Positions 26,696 through 36,226 are shown, counted from the stretch's first letter. The stretch is 64,000 nucleotides of DNA from Pedobacter soli (GCF_900101435.1 NZ_FMZH01000007.1:186001-250000); one strand, 5' to 3'. Numbers and translations: made by a program. Notes: a model not told the origin generated them from the letters alone.

Positions 26696-27214
26696 AAGGC
26701 GATCGCTTCTCCATTAATGGCATCTTACCTGGTTTATATGTATAAAACAGTACGTAAATTCTGGGGAGAGGCCATTGTGGTTACTCAGGAACTCGGAGAT
26801 ATTATCGGGAATGCTATTGTAAAAGATAGTATCATTGCCAACTCAGATACCATCTGCCTTTTAGACCAGGGTAAGTTTAAAGAAAACTATGCCCAGGTAT
26901 CTACTCTGCTCTCACTAAACGCTGCTGAACAAAGAAAAATCTTCACCATCAATGCCCTGGATAATAAATCGGGCCGAAGTAGATTCAAGGAAGTGTATAT
27001 CAGAAGGGGTCTTGTGGGAGAAGTTTATGGGGTAGAAGTATCGCTCCGGCAGTATCTCACATTCTCAACCGAAAAGCCTGAAAAGCGGGCATTGGAATAC
27101 TACATTTCCAGGGAGGGATCCTTTCATCAGGGGCTCGAATCCTTCATTGCCGAAATGGAGTCTTCGGGACTTTCTTTAGATGCTTTTGTGAAAAAAGTTA
27201 ACCATTCACTTTAA
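26696..27214 (+). CDS. traG: TraG, VirB4-type conjugation ATPase, 3' exon
   Basis: The frame resumes as KAIASPLMASYLVYMYKTVR, the standard continuation of the TraG Walker B region, and encodes the last 172 residues. These include VVTQELGDII, the C-terminal motif of VirB4 ATPases, and a helical tail. An apparent longer frame from 26546 reads intron sequence and is not real. The exon has no initiation signal of its own, so it depends on splicing. The junction is in phase with the 5' exon. Confidence 0.9.
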   Translation, partial: KAIASPLMASYLVYMYKTVRKFWGEAIVVTQELGDIIGNAIVKDSIIANSDTICLLDQGKFKENYAQVSTLLSLNAAEQRKIFTINALDNKSGRSRFKEVYIRRGLVGEVYGVEVSLRQYLTFSTEKPEKRALEYYISREGSFHQGLESFIAEMESSGLSLDAFVKKVNHSL

Positions 27215-27226
27215 AATTTTAGGCTT

Positions 27227-27892
27227 ATGAAAACAATCATTTTTTTGCTGCTTTTAATGCAATTGGCAGCATTTTCTTTGCGCGCGCAAATTTATGTTGA
27301 CCCTGTAACCTCGGGCGCAGTCGCAGCGGGATCTTCGATGATGGATTCCCAGCTAAAAAAGAGCAGCAGTGAGCTTACCTTAATCCAAAAAGCCCAGCTT
27401 TCCCTCACCGGCCAGTTAGCTATAGCCAATGATTTGCAGCGGAATATCTACAGGGGATTAAGCGAAGTATCCGCTGTAATGGGATCGCTACTCTCAGTAA
27501 AAGATATCTCTGATATTTCCCAGGATATTATCCAGGATGCGAATAAAGCGATTTTGATTGCTAAAAGCAATCCTCAGCTATTGCTGTTCGCCCAAAGTGG
27601 CGCCCAGGAATTTAAAACCCGCGCCGCTCGTCTGGCAACCGAGGTAAGCGCCTTTGTGCTGCACGGAGGGAGGGAGTCGCTAATGGATTCTGGCCAGAGA
27701 GCAAAGCTGCTGTCTAGAATTGTGCTTGAACTAAGCATCATCCGGGGAGTATCCTACGGGATTTACCGCTCGATGTATTGGGCGAAGCAGCGCGGATTCT
27801 TTGCCTCAATTAATCCCTACGCCGGGTTTATCAATATCGATAAGCGCATTGCAGAGGAGGTGCTATCTAAAGCTAAAATCCTAAAGCGATGA
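27227..27892 (+). CDS. Secreted tra-operon protein, first of three paralogs
   Basis: This 221-residue protein has a signal peptide ending near LRAQIY and then an almost wholly alpha-helical body. The C-terminal motif YWAKQRGFF-x-SINPYAGFINIDKR recurs, with changes, in the third paralog at 28545, and LLLFAQSGAQEF matches LLLFAQGSCEQL there. I do not recognise the family. The place, between TraG and TraJ, is where CTnDOT-like clusters have TraI and where type IV systems have VirB5. A role as a minor pilus-like or periplasmic part is plausible by position only. Its stop overlaps the next start by four bases. Confidence 0.65.
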   Translation: MKTIIFLLLLMQLAAFSLRAQIYVDPVTSGAVAAGSSMMDSQLKKSSSELTLIQKAQLSLTGQLAIANDLQRNIYRGLSEVSAVMGSLLSVKDISDISQDIIQDANKAILIAKSNPQLLLFAQSGAQEFKTRAARLATEVSAFVLHGGRESLMDSGQRAKLLSRIVLELSIIRGVSYGIYRSMYWAKQRGFFASINPYAGFINIDKRIAEEVLSKAKILKR

Positions 27893-28539
27893 AAAAGGTA
27901 TTACTTTTCTTCGCGCTACTAGGCTTTAGCATTAGCCTTCAGGCCCAAATTAACATTGCCCTTTTGCATCAGTTGGTTGCTGAGAGTAAATCAGAGCATA
28001 GGCGCCAGAGTGAGCTAAGGGATAAGCACGGGGTAACCCTTGCTAATGAATCCCTCAATAAAGCTGAAATGGGGAACTTGAAAGAAACTTACCGGCAGAT
28101 TTCTTCGCGGTTTTCGCTTGCGGGTCCGCTGATCAGTACGCTTCAAATCAGTCTTGAAGCATCTCCATTAATTTCGGAGATTTATGCTCATGAATCTGAG
28201 CTGATTGTGCTTTGCGGACAGGACCCCATGCAGATCCCTTTGGCATTAGCTGCGCAAAGAGACCTTGCTGAGCGTTCAGGGCAACTTTTAAAATTTTTAT
28301 ATGGCCTTGCTTTAAGTTATACTGAGCTATCCCAGATGAGCGCTGCAAACCGCAAGCTACTTTTTAGCGGCGTGATCAGTCAGCTGCGATCAATATCCGG
28401 CACCTTAAAAGGGCTTTGCCTGGTTATGAGGGCATCAGCTATGGCAAAAAAGAATAAAAGCAACCTTTTTTCAAATTTCACCGCCCGCGACCGCGCCCTG
28501 GTAGAGCGAATCATTAACCTAGCGAGACTAAAACCTTAA
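27889..28539 (+). CDS. Secreted tra-operon protein, second of three paralogs (divergent)
   Basis: The 216-residue protein has a signal peptide ending in SLQAQINI and a helical, Leu/Ser/Ala-rich body. It shares the overall length, helix pattern and export signal with its two neighbours, but lacks the closing YW-INPY-GFIN motif, so it is the most diverged copy. Start is coupled (ATGA) to the gene before it. Function is unknown; a structural role in the mating-pair apparatus is inferred from place. Confidence 0.55.
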   Translation: MKKVLLFFALLGFSISLQAQINIALLHQLVAESKSEHRRQSELRDKHGVTLANESLNKAEMGNLKETYRQISSRFSLAGPLISTLQISLEASPLISEIYAHESELIVLCGQDPMQIPLALAAQRDLAERSGQLLKFLYGLALSYTELSQMSAANRKLLFSGVISQLRSISGTLKGLCLVMRASAMAKKNKSNLFSNFTARDRALVERIINLARLKP

Positions 28540-28544
28540 AAAAA

Positions 28545-29210
28545 ATGAAACTCATTCTTTTGTTACTTGTCTTAAGCTTTAACATCCAGGCGATAGCCCA
28601 GCGCATCGTTTTCGACCGCCAGCATTTTGCCATTGTGAGCGAAAATAATGCAGTGCGGCTTTCAGCAGAACTTGCTCATCAGTCTGACCTGAGAGCAATT
28701 ACCTCCCAGTTTAAACAGATTCAGCTCAATTTAGCTGGCGTTATACTCACCGAACAGCTCATTTATGCCTCGTTAACCCAGGTTGAAAACGGCTTGAAAA
28801 GTGCGCAAGCGCTGCGCCAGATTGGGCAGCTAAGCGCCGAAATTATCACTGAAAGCAATGCGGTGCTAGATGCTGCGCGCTCTTCACCCGCGCTTTTGCT
28901 TTTTGCTCAAGGGAGCTGCGAGCAGCTGCGAAACAGGGGGCTTAGGCTAGTTGAACAGGTATCAGCTGTTGTGATTAAGGAAGGGGAAAACCTGCTCATG
29001 GATTATGCCAGCCGCGATCAGCTTTTAAAAAAGATCTCCCTGGAACTTAAAACCATCCGGGCATTGCTGTATAGTATCAAAAAGTGCATGTACTGGGTTA
29101 AGGTGAATGGGATGCTTAAGACGATAAATCCCTATAAAGGCTTTATTAACACCGATAAGCGGATGGTAGAAAATCTGCTATTTAACTTAAAAACACTAAA
29201 AAGAAAATGA
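28545..29210 (+). CDS. Secreted tra-operon protein, third of three paralogs
   Basis: The 221-residue protein has a signal peptide ending in IQAIAQRI and the same helical fold as the protein encoded at 27227. Shared segments include LLLFAQG, LLMDYASRDQLLKKISLEL and CMYWVK-N followed by INPYKGFINTDKR. Equal length and shared motifs show descent by duplication. Its stop overlaps the following gene by four bases. The function is unknown. Confidence 0.65.
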   Translation: MKLILLLLVLSFNIQAIAQRIVFDRQHFAIVSENNAVRLSAELAHQSDLRAITSQFKQIQLNLAGVILTEQLIYASLTQVENGLKSAQALRQIGQLSAEIITESNAVLDAARSSPALLLFAQGSCEQLRNRGLRLVEQVSAVVIKEGENLLMDYASRDQLLKKISLELKTIRALLYSIKKCMYWVKVNGMLKTINPYKGFINTDKRMVENLLFNLKTLKRK

Positions 29211-29998
29211 CTAGACTATTCTTATTTCTCCTGCTATGTGCAGGAAGTCTTTTAGCCCGGGCCCAGCGCCTGATTCATGATGAACACATTGAGCACCAGC
29301 AGGAGCGTATGGTATTTAAATCCTGGGACAGGGGTAAGTTTACACCAAGACCAGGATTTTTAGGACTCAATCCACTCTATTGGGCCACCTGGGCACTGCA
29401 TCCAAATTACCCCAAAACGGATCTGCGTCCATTAGGCCCTTTCGGTCCGCAGACCCAGCGGTTAATGCTCACAGCTGCCACTTCAAGCGCCGATGAAGCA
29501 TACAGGCTGCATAGCGATACCCTCAGGAATTCTGCTTTATCGAAGTCCTCAGTTTATACTGGCCTGCTTTCTGATTTAGATCCTTTATGGCTACTGTATT
29601 ACCAAAAGCAATTCTCCCCGCTGATTTATCCTGAAAGGAACCCTTTGGACGGGGCAGGGGAAAAGGAGCAAAAATACCTGGTCTCCAGCGGAATCTATCA
29701 GTGGTATTTAGCTGAAAAGGACGAGATTGCAGAGCGGCTGGAGCTCACGCGCAGCACAACCCTTGAGCGCGGCGAACGGCTGCTATCTTATCAGCGGTTA
29801 CTTGGTGAATATCAAAAGCTCCAGGCTACCTGGCTTGAAAAAAAGCGGCTGGCAGGAAAATACATTTCAATTTCAGAGGTGAAAAAAACTGCTTCCGGGG
29901 CTCGCAAAACCCTTTCTAAATGGGGTAAAATTGATATCGCAATTGCAGATAGAATACTTAAAGAAGCAGAATTAAGAGTAGGGGGAGGCAATGAATAG
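29207..29998 (+). CDS. Secreted tra-operon protein of unknown function
   Basis: The 263-residue protein has a signal peptide ending near LARAQRL. The mature part begins with a His/Glu/Arg-rich stretch, has an aromatic segment PGFLGLNPLYWATWALHP, and ends in a long helical region from about residue 170. No domain is recognised and it is unlike the three paralogs before it. It is coupled at both ends: four bases overlap upstream and eight bases downstream with traJ. It is probably a periplasmic or outer-membrane part of the transfer apparatus. Confidence 0.6.
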   Translation: MTRLFLFLLLCAGSLLARAQRLIHDEHIEHQQERMVFKSWDRGKFTPRPGFLGLNPLYWATWALHPNYPKTDLRPLGPFGPQTQRLMLTAATSSADEAYRLHSDTLRNSALSKSSVYTGLLSDLDPLWLLYYQKQFSPLIYPERNPLDGAGEKEQKYLVSSGIYQWYLAEKDEIAERLELTRSTTLERGERLLSYQRLLGEYQKLQATWLEKKRLAGKYISISEVKKTASGARKTLSKWGKIDIAIADRILKEAELRVGGGNE

Positions 29999-31130
29999 CT
30001 TGTTAATATCAACCGGCACTGCCGGTTTTTTTGTGCAGTCAACTCCGCCATCAGTTAATGATTCTTTCAAGGAAACTTTTAATTTTTTGCAGGGAAATGG
30101 GGTGTACGATGAAGGGACGATGCATTTTTTAAAACAGATGAAATCTGCCATCTGGACGAATTACGATGCTTTTATTGCCGATGCGCAGGTGCTGTGCGCC
30201 ATTTTCATGCTCATTTTTTTTGCCATTAAAGCCTATGAGATGATCTCAGGGGATAAAAGACTGGAAATTATGCCGCTGCTCAGGCCGTTTGGCCTTTCGA
30301 TGGTCATTCTCTGGTGGCCAGTATTTACCAAAGTGGTCGCCTTTCCCACCGAAATCATCGAAAATAATTCTTCGGCACTTTTTGACACAAGCCAAGGGGA
30401 AATCAATGCACTACGCATGCAGCGTGCCAAGCTGATGGTAGATGTGGCTGACGAGCTCTTTAAAATCCAGGCCGAGACAGAGGTTGCCAAGCAGGAAGCC
30501 GACAGCTGGTATGAGCATGCATGGGAATCGGTGCAAAGTTCAGTAAAAGAAGGTTTTTCGAAGCTCTGGAATCCGGTGGTGGAAATGCGCAACCGCTTGC
30601 AGATCGGGCTTCAGTTGTTGGCAAGTTCGCTACTTGAAACCCTTGCTATCTGGATTTTGCGCATCAGTGTATATGTAATATTTATTGTGCAAATCATTTT
30701 CTCTACCATCCTGATTATCCTGGGGCCTTTTTCGGTAGCGATGAGTATTTTGCCAGCCTTCCGAGATTCGTTTTCCACCTGGATTGCCAGGTTTATCTCG
30801 GTAAACCTGTATTCTGGCATTGGGTATTTAGTGATGTATGTGGCCTCACTCTTTCAGCATTTTGCCTTGGAGGCGGAAATTAGCCGCTACCAGGAACTGC
30901 TGGAAGGATCTGGTGAGAGCATGGAAAAACTGACCTGGTTTGCATCAAACGGTGTGCTGTCTTTTGGTATAGTCATTATCACTTTTATTATCGGGGCGCT
31001 CACCATGTTTACCGTTCCCAGTATCTCCACCTGGATTGTATCCACTTCGGGGGTAAACTCAGCGACCAGCGCGATGAGCTCAGGGGCTTCCAAGATGCAA
31101 AGCGTGGCTACTAGCGTGGTGGGAGGATAG
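29991..31130 (+). CDS. traJ: TraJ, VirB6-like polytopic membrane protein
   Basis: The 379-residue protein has about seven hydrophobic segments: AQVLCAIFMLIFFAIKAYEM, LSMVILWWPVFTKVVAF, a cluster at residues 220-260 and the one at ASNGVLSFGIVIITFIIGA. The C-terminal tail is Ser/Ala/Gly-rich. This matches TraJ of the CTnDOT family in size, place and profile, and TraJ fills the role of VirB6 in the inner-membrane channel. The start at 29991 overlaps the preceding gene. Confidence 0.85.
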   Translation: MNSLLISTGTAGFFVQSTPPSVNDSFKETFNFLQGNGVYDEGTMHFLKQMKSAIWTNYDAFIADAQVLCAIFMLIFFAIKAYEMISGDKRLEIMPLLRPFGLSMVILWWPVFTKVVAFPTEIIENNSSALFDTSQGEINALRMQRAKLMVDVADELFKIQAETEVAKQEADSWYEHAWESVQSSVKEGFSKLWNPVVEMRNRLQIGLQLLASSLLETLAIWILRISVYVIFIVQIIFSTILIILGPFSVAMSILPAFRDSFSTWIARFISVNLYSGIGYLVMYVASLFQHFALEAEISRYQELLEGSGESMEKLTWFASNGVLSFGIVIITFIIGALTMFTVPSISTWIVSTSGVNSATSAMSSGASKMQSVATSVVGG

Positions 31131-31132
31131 TT

Positions 31133-31753
31133 ATGCTGATTAAAAACATTGAATCCAAAATCCGCTTGGCCAGCTTTTTATGTCTAACGAGCTTTTTGCT
31201 TTGTCTTGTGGTGAGTGTAGTGGTTTGCTTTTTTGCCTACAGGCAGGTGAGTGATGCCAGAAAAAGCATTTATTTGCTGGACGCAGGGAATATTCCCATA
31301 GTAGCAAAAAGGACGGATTTACAGGCTAACCGGGCAGCAGAGTACCGGGCAGATATTGCGCGGTTCCATAGCCTTTTCTTTTCGCTAAGCCCGGATGAAA
31401 AATATATCGAAAGCCAGATGCGCCAGGCGATGTACCTGATTGATGAAAGCGGGGTCCAGCAGTACAATAACTTAAAAGAACGCAACTTTTTCTCTTCAGT
31501 GCTTTCTTCCTCAGCTGTGCTGACTATTCAGGCTGACTCGATTTTTCTCGATGAGAAAAACAAGTATTTCCGCTACTATGGTACCCAGAGAATCGACCGG
31601 AGAAGTTCGGTAATCACCCGCTCGCTGGTAACCGAAGGATATTTAAGCGATCTGGCAGCCAGGTCAGAAAATAACCCGCATGCGGTGCTGATTACCCGCT
31701 GGAAGACCCTTGAAAATAAAGATTTGTCCAGCGTTCAAAAAAATCCATTATAA
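31133..31753 (+). CDS. traK: TraK, VirB8-like assembly factor
   Basis: The 206-residue protein has a short cytoplasmic start, one membrane helix (about 11-34), and a periplasmic domain with the family pattern NRAAEYRADIARFHSLFFSL. The typical segment VSDARKSIYLLDAGN follows the helix. TraK proteins nucleate channel assembly as VirB8 does. It directly follows traJ and abuts the next gene with no spacer. Confidence 0.85.
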   Translation: MLIKNIESKIRLASFLCLTSFLLCLVVSVVVCFFAYRQVSDARKSIYLLDAGNIPIVAKRTDLQANRAAEYRADIARFHSLFFSLSPDEKYIESQMRQAMYLIDESGVQQYNNLKERNFFSSVLSSSAVLTIQADSIFLDEKNKYFRYYGTQRIDRRSSVITRSLVTEGYLSDLAARSENNPHAVLITRWKTLENKDLSSVQKNPL

Positions 31754-32182
31754 ATGAAAAACAAGATGAAAAATACATTCAATCTTAGCCGGCTGCATGG
31801 CCCGATTTCCAGTCAACTCGGCGCAATAGCATACAGATTTAGGCAGCTGTTAACCCAGCACCCTAAAGGAAGTCTAGCACTGATGTCAACGGTCTTAATT
31901 ATTTCGCTTATCCTTTGTTTTACTGTGCTTAGGCATCCTGAAGTTCCCCATTTATCTGCCAGCGTTTCCTTTAAGCATAAGCCGCCGGGAGTTTCCCAAA
32001 TGGGTGGCGCATTAACGGCAGCATCAGCTCTGTCTCAGGTACTGTTGCTGCAAAGTGAGCTGAATGGTAAATTATCTGCCAAGCATATCAGCTCTAAAGA
32101 CAGTGCTAGAATAGGGGAAATTACCCGTCAAATCAAAATACTTCAATCCAAAATCCTCTCTGATGAAAAAGATAAACCTTAA
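31754..32182 (+). CDS. Small membrane protein in TraL position
   Basis: The 142-residue protein has one membrane helix at about 41-58 with a basic N-terminus and a polar C-terminal half with a helical segment (IGEITRQIKILQSKIL). It has the place and general form of TraL between traK and traM. Direct sequence similarity to TraL cannot be judged. It overlaps traM by 20 bases. Confidence 0.5.
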   Translation: MKNKMKNTFNLSRLHGPISSQLGAIAYRFRQLLTQHPKGSLALMSTVLIISLILCFTVLRHPEVPHLSASVSFKHKPPGVSQMGGALTAASALSQVLLLQSELNGKLSAKHISSKDSARIGEITRQIKILQSKILSDEKDKP

Positions 32183-33398
32183 AAGCCCCAGGTATATTCT
32201 GCCACTGATCTGCCTGCCTTTTATTTTGATTTTATTCAGCGTTTTTAGCCGGAGTTCTTCTCTTGCCAAAAGTCAGCGTGATTCCGCACAAATGAACTTG
32301 AAGAGTGAAATTGCGGAAGTTTCTTCCCAGGTTCAAAGCCAAAAGCTGCAGGATAAGCTCCAGGCCTTTCAGGATAAATTCACTAAAGGAGATGGTTATA
32401 GCGCGGTAGAGAATTTAGCTGATGAAGATCCGCTAAAAGCTGAAGGAAGCTCTGTTTATTCAGAAAAAGAAAAACGTATGCTGGATTCTATTGAGCTTTC
32501 GATCCGATCGCGGTACGCCGGAATGCAAAAAAGCACTGCAGGGAAACAAGCAATACCGCTGAATAATTTCAGTAGCGCAAAAGAATTCAGCAGGTCTCAG
32601 TTAGCGCAGGAGCGTGCACTTAGCGCAGCGCTAAGTGCGATGCAGCCTGGGGATAAGCCCTTAGAGCTCCAGCAGCCCCGGGCTAAAGATCCAATGGAAC
32701 TCTTCAGGGCGCAGATGGCTATTATCGATAGTATGGGCAAAGCCAATGATCCCGGGCGCAAATCCGCTGAAGCAAAGCAAAAAACGCTTGAAGAATTCTC
32801 TGGTGGCGTTAAACAGAGCGCTTTAAAAGTGAGTATGGTCAGCCCCGCGAAGGCCCGAAATTTTAACACCATTACCACGCTAGAAAAGCAAGGGGTGAAT
32901 ATTCCGGCTGTAATCGATGAACAGGTTACCGGATTTTCTGGTTCCAGAATTCGCATGCGTCTGCTTTGCGATATATGGGCTGGAAAATTCCTGATTAAAA
33001 AAGGCAGTTACCTGTATGGGGTGATTTCCTCTTTTTCTGCCCAGCGCGTTCAGGTGAGCGTCAGCTCTGCGCTCATTGACGGAGAAATCTTGCCCGTAAA
33101 CTTAAGCGTTTACGACCGCGATGGTCAGCGCGGCATTTATGTGCCTTCTTCTGTATTCAGGGAGTTTTCTAAAGAGCTCGCCGGCTCCTCGATTGGGAAC
33201 CTAGAGCTCAATGAATCCGGTGAAGAGCATAAACAGCTCATGAGCCTGCTTGGCAGGGTGTTCCAGTCTTCCAGTGGTGCGGCCAGCCGCCTGATCCGGC
33301 AAAATAAAGCCCGGATCAATTACGCCTCGATAATTTACCTGGTTGATCCAGGCGAGCTTAAGTCCAGACAAAACAATTTTAAAGAAAAAGAAAAATGA
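32163..33398 (+). CDS. traM: TraM, VirB10-like channel protein
   Basis: The 411-residue protein has a membrane helix at residues 11-27, a long polar linker with helical, Gln/Ala-rich stretches, and a C-terminal beta domain that starts near residue 245 (PAVIDEQVTGFSGSRIRMRL). This matches the VirB10/TrbI fold: an inner-membrane anchor and a beta-barrel that spans toward the outer membrane. It would join the energy-driven inner complex to the outer pore. Neighbours traL-like and traN overlap it at both ends. Confidence 0.85.
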   Translation: MKKINLKSPRYILPLICLPFILILFSVFSRSSSLAKSQRDSAQMNLKSEIAEVSSQVQSQKLQDKLQAFQDKFTKGDGYSAVENLADEDPLKAEGSSVYSEKEKRMLDSIELSIRSRYAGMQKSTAGKQAIPLNNFSSAKEFSRSQLAQERALSAALSAMQPGDKPLELQQPRAKDPMELFRAQMAIIDSMGKANDPGRKSAEAKQKTLEEFSGGVKQSALKVSMVSPAKARNFNTITTLEKQGVNIPAVIDEQVTGFSGSRIRMRLLCDIWAGKFLIKKGSYLYGVISSFSAQRVQVSVSSALIDGEILPVNLSVYDRDGQRGIYVPSSVFREFSKELAGSSIGNLELNESGEEHKQLMSLLGRVFQSSSGAASRLIRQNKARINYASIIYLVDPGELKSRQNNFKEKEK

Positions 33399-34234
33399 AA
33401 AAAATATTGTGTCTAATCTCCCTGTTATTCGCCGTGGTCAGCCTGTTTGGGCAAGAGTCCGGCTATAGGCCGCTTTCGGCTATTGCTACAATTGAAATCA
33501 GCACGAATAGCAGCCTGCATTTCCGCTCGCCGGAGCCAATTCGCTATGTGGATTTACCCCTTAAATTCATTACCGGTGAGCTGCCCCTAAAGAATTTGCT
33601 TAGCATTAAAATTAATACTGACTCGTTAAAAAAGAATATGTCAAGCGCTGATTTAGGCGTAGTCACCATAGTAGGCGAGACTTTTATGGCCCAGTATCAC
33701 CTGCTGCTCTCGCCACCGGGCTTAGCAAATCAATCAGCGGTTGATATCGAAATTCTTCCCAGCATGATGGTTCCCTTAGACCCAGCGCCGGGTGAAATTT
33801 CTACCCTAAAGATAAAATCCCATGCAATGGATATGCTCCTCAAAAGAGTCAAGCATCCGCTAACTAGGATGAGCATGCGGGGCATTTCAGCAGAATTAAG
33901 TCAGGTTTACTCGATTGGAGAGCTGATTTTTTTAGATATCAGTTTTAAAAATGAGACTTTAATGCAGTATGATATCGATCAGGTGCGCTTCAGCATCGAA
34001 GATAAAAAAATCCACAGGGCCACAAACCAACAGTCCATCGAAATTCAGCCAGTGTTTTCCCTTTATGCTCCATGCAGCTTTAAAAAGAATTTTCGCAACA
34101 TTTATGTCATTAAAAAAGTGAGTTTTTCCAGCGAAAAACTGCTCAAAGTGTCTTTGAGTGAAAAACAGCCTTCCAGCCGGACCTTAAGCTTAAACATTGC
34201 ATATGCTGATTTGATCCATGCTGACAGTTTTTAA
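33395..34234 (+). CDS. traN: TraN, VirB9-like protein (DUF4138)
   Basis: The 279-residue protein has a signal peptide ending near LFGQES and a largely beta-sheet mature part. This is the form of the DUF4138/TraN family, which is the VirB9-like outer-complex partner of TraM. The start overlaps traM by four bases (ATGA). It is the last of the ordered tra genes that I recognise; the coupling protein follows after nine bases. Confidence 0.8.
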   Translation: MKKILCLISLLFAVVSLFGQESGYRPLSAIATIEISTNSSLHFRSPEPIRYVDLPLKFITGELPLKNLLSIKINTDSLKKNMSSADLGVVTIVGETFMAQYHLLLSPPGLANQSAVDIEILPSMMVPLDPAPGEISTLKIKSHAMDMLLKRVKHPLTRMSMRGISAELSQVYSIGELIFLDISFKNETLMQYDIDQVRFSIEDKKIHRATNQQSIEIQPVFSLYAPCSFKKNFRNIYVIKKVSFSSEKLLKVSLSEKQPSSRTLSLNIAYADLIHADSF

Positions 34235-34243
34235 ACGGCTATT

Positions 34244-36226
34244 ATGGAAGAAAGCAAAGAGCAGCAAGCACTGCACCGTTTTTTGCAGTTCTGCATTTAT
34301 TTTTCAATCTGTTTAGATATCCTGATTTTTGTTTACTGTACTAAAACACCCTTGCCGCATTTTCTTTCCAGCTACTGGATGTTGCGGCCTTTATCAGCGC
34401 TTTCTAAAATCATAATTTATACTCTTCCGCTATTCTCCAGGTTATTTACTTTGCTGCTGATCGTTTTAGTATCTATTGGGACGCTGGCAAGAAAGCAGAA
34501 AGAGTTGGACGCTAAAAGGGCAATTGCCTACCCGTTATCCATTGGGCTTATTTTGTTTTTCTGTGGTCTTTACTTCCAGAACAAAAGGGGAGGAGAGATC
34601 GTGCTGCTTTTAGGTTGGGAAGAGCTTAGTTATTGCTTTTGCCTGGTAGCAGGGACGATCCTAATTCATATATCCATGGACAATATCTCTAAGATTATTA
34701 GCGCAAAACTGGGAAGAGACCGCTGGAATATCGAAGAGGAATCTTTTATGCAGTCCACTAAAGCAAAGCCTGGACCTTATAGGGTATGTATCCCTATGCT
34801 TTTTTATTACCGTAAAAAAGTTCATACTGGTTTTATTAACCTGGAGAATATTTTCCGCGGTACCCTGCTCATAGGAACCCCTGGTTCAGGAAAAAGTTTC
34901 AGCATCGTGATGCCTGTTATCCGTCAATTGCTAGAAAAGGACTTTTGTTTGGCCTTATATGATTTTAAGTTTTGTGACCTTGCGCAGATCGCTTATCATC
35001 ATTTTTTGCTAGCAAAAAAACAGGGGCGAATGCCGCTGCACAACTTTCACGTACTGAATTTAAACCAGCTTGAAAACTCACAGCGGATTAATGTATTAAG
35101 ACCGGATTATATCCTTACCCTAGCAGACGCTTCAGAGACTGCAGAAGCGCTGGTAGAAGCTTTAAAAAAGGGAGATAAATCTTCAGGGAGTGATCAGTTT
35201 TTTACCCAGAGCGCGGTTAATTTTCTCTCAGCCTGCATTTATTTTTTTTCCAGGTATGAAAATGGCCGTTATTCCACATTGCCACATATCCTCAGCTTTT
35301 TAAACTGCTCTTATGATCAGATTTTTGCGGCGCTGGTAAGTAATGCGGAACTCAGCTCACTGCTCTCGCCGTTTATGAGCGCTTACCGGGCCAAAGCCTT
35401 TGACCAGCTTGAAGGGCAGATTGGAACGCTAAAAATTTTTATCTCCAGGCTGGCCACCAAAGAAACCTTTTGGGTGTTTTCCGGGGATGATTTTTGTTTA
35501 AAAATCAGTGATCCTTCCTCACCTTCAACCCTGATTCTGGCCAATGATCCCAATACGCAGAACATTAATTCAGCCTGTTACTCGGTGGTACTGAACCGTC
35601 TTATCAGGCTCATTAACTCCAAAGGGAATCTGCCCAGTGCGCTTTTGCTCGATGAGCTGCCCACAATATATGTGCATAGGATTGAAAACCTGATTGCTAC
35701 AGCTAGGAGCAATAAAGTCGCAGTATTAATGGGCCTCCAAGAGCTTCCCCAGTTCCAACAGCAATATGGCAAGGAAGTAGCATCGACAATTTGCGCTGTT
35801 GTGGGAAACGTGCTTTCCGGTTCGGTGCGCAATAAAGAAACCCTTGACTGGTTAGAAAAACTCTTTGGTAAGGTCAAACAGACCAGCGAAAGCCTTTCCA
35901 TTGATCGCAATAAAACTTCCATTTCTTTAAGCGAAAAATTAGAACACCTGATTCCTTCAGGTAAAATTGCTTCACTGAAGGCAGGAGAACTCGTCGGTAT
36001 GCTTGCTGGTGATACAGACGAAAGCTACAACGGGAGCTTCTCGCCCTCAGTGATTAATTGTAAGGTAAATCTGGATCTGGAAAAAATTGCAAAAGAAGAA
36101 TCCCAGTATCCTGAGATGCCAGTCTATTATGACTTTAAGGGTAAAAAGGAACAAATCCTTTCTGAGAACTTCCAACGTATTAATGCTGAGGTAGCGCGGC
36201 TCATATCCCGCTTTCCAGCTAGCTAA
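34244..36226 (+). CDS. Type IV coupling protein (VirD4/TraD type, MobC-like)
   Basis: The 660-residue protein has four membrane segments within the first 145 residues, then the ATPase domain. The Walker A motif GTPGSGKS is at 211-218, and a Walker B motif LLLDELP is near 465. This is the MobC-type coupling protein of CTnDOT-like elements. It recognises the relaxosome and pumps the DNA into the channel. Here it follows traN, while in CTnDOT it lies with mobA and mobB, so the order differs. Confidence 0.9.
   Translation: MEESKEQQALHRFLQFCIYFSICLDILIFVYCTKTPLPHFLSSYWMLRPLSALSKIIIYTLPLFSRLFTLLLIVLVSIGTLARKQKELDAKRAIAYPLSIGLILFFCGLYFQNKRGGEIVLLLGWEELSYCFCLVAGTILIHISMDNISKIISAKLGRDRWNIEEESFMQSTKAKPGPYRVCIPMLFYYRKKVHTGFINLENIFRGTLLIGTPGSGKSFSIVMPVIRQLLEKDFCLALYDFKFCDLAQIAYHHFLLAKKQGRMPLHNFHVLNLNQLENSQRINVLRPDYILTLADASETAEALVEALKKGDKSSGSDQFFTQSAVNFLSACIYFFSRYENGRYSTLPHILSFLNCSYDQIFAALVSNAELSSLLSPFMSAYRAKAFDQLEGQIGTLKIFISRLATKETFWVFSGDDFCLKISDPSSPSTLILANDPNTQNINSACYSVVLNRLIRLINSKGNLPSALLLDELPTIYVHRIENLIATARSNKVAVLMGLQELPQFQQQYGKEVASTICAVVGNVLSGSVRNKETLDWLEKLFGKVKQTSESLSIDRNKTSISLSEKLEHLIPSGKIASLKAGELVGMLAGDTDESYNGSFSPSVINCKVNLDLEKIAKEESQYPEMPVYYDFKGKKEQILSENFQRINAEVARLISRFPAS

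Noticed and set aside
26546..27214. Independent gene in the TraG 3' exon
   Set aside because: The first 150 bases are intron domain V/VI sequence and the remaining part continues TraG in phase, so it is an exon, not a gene.
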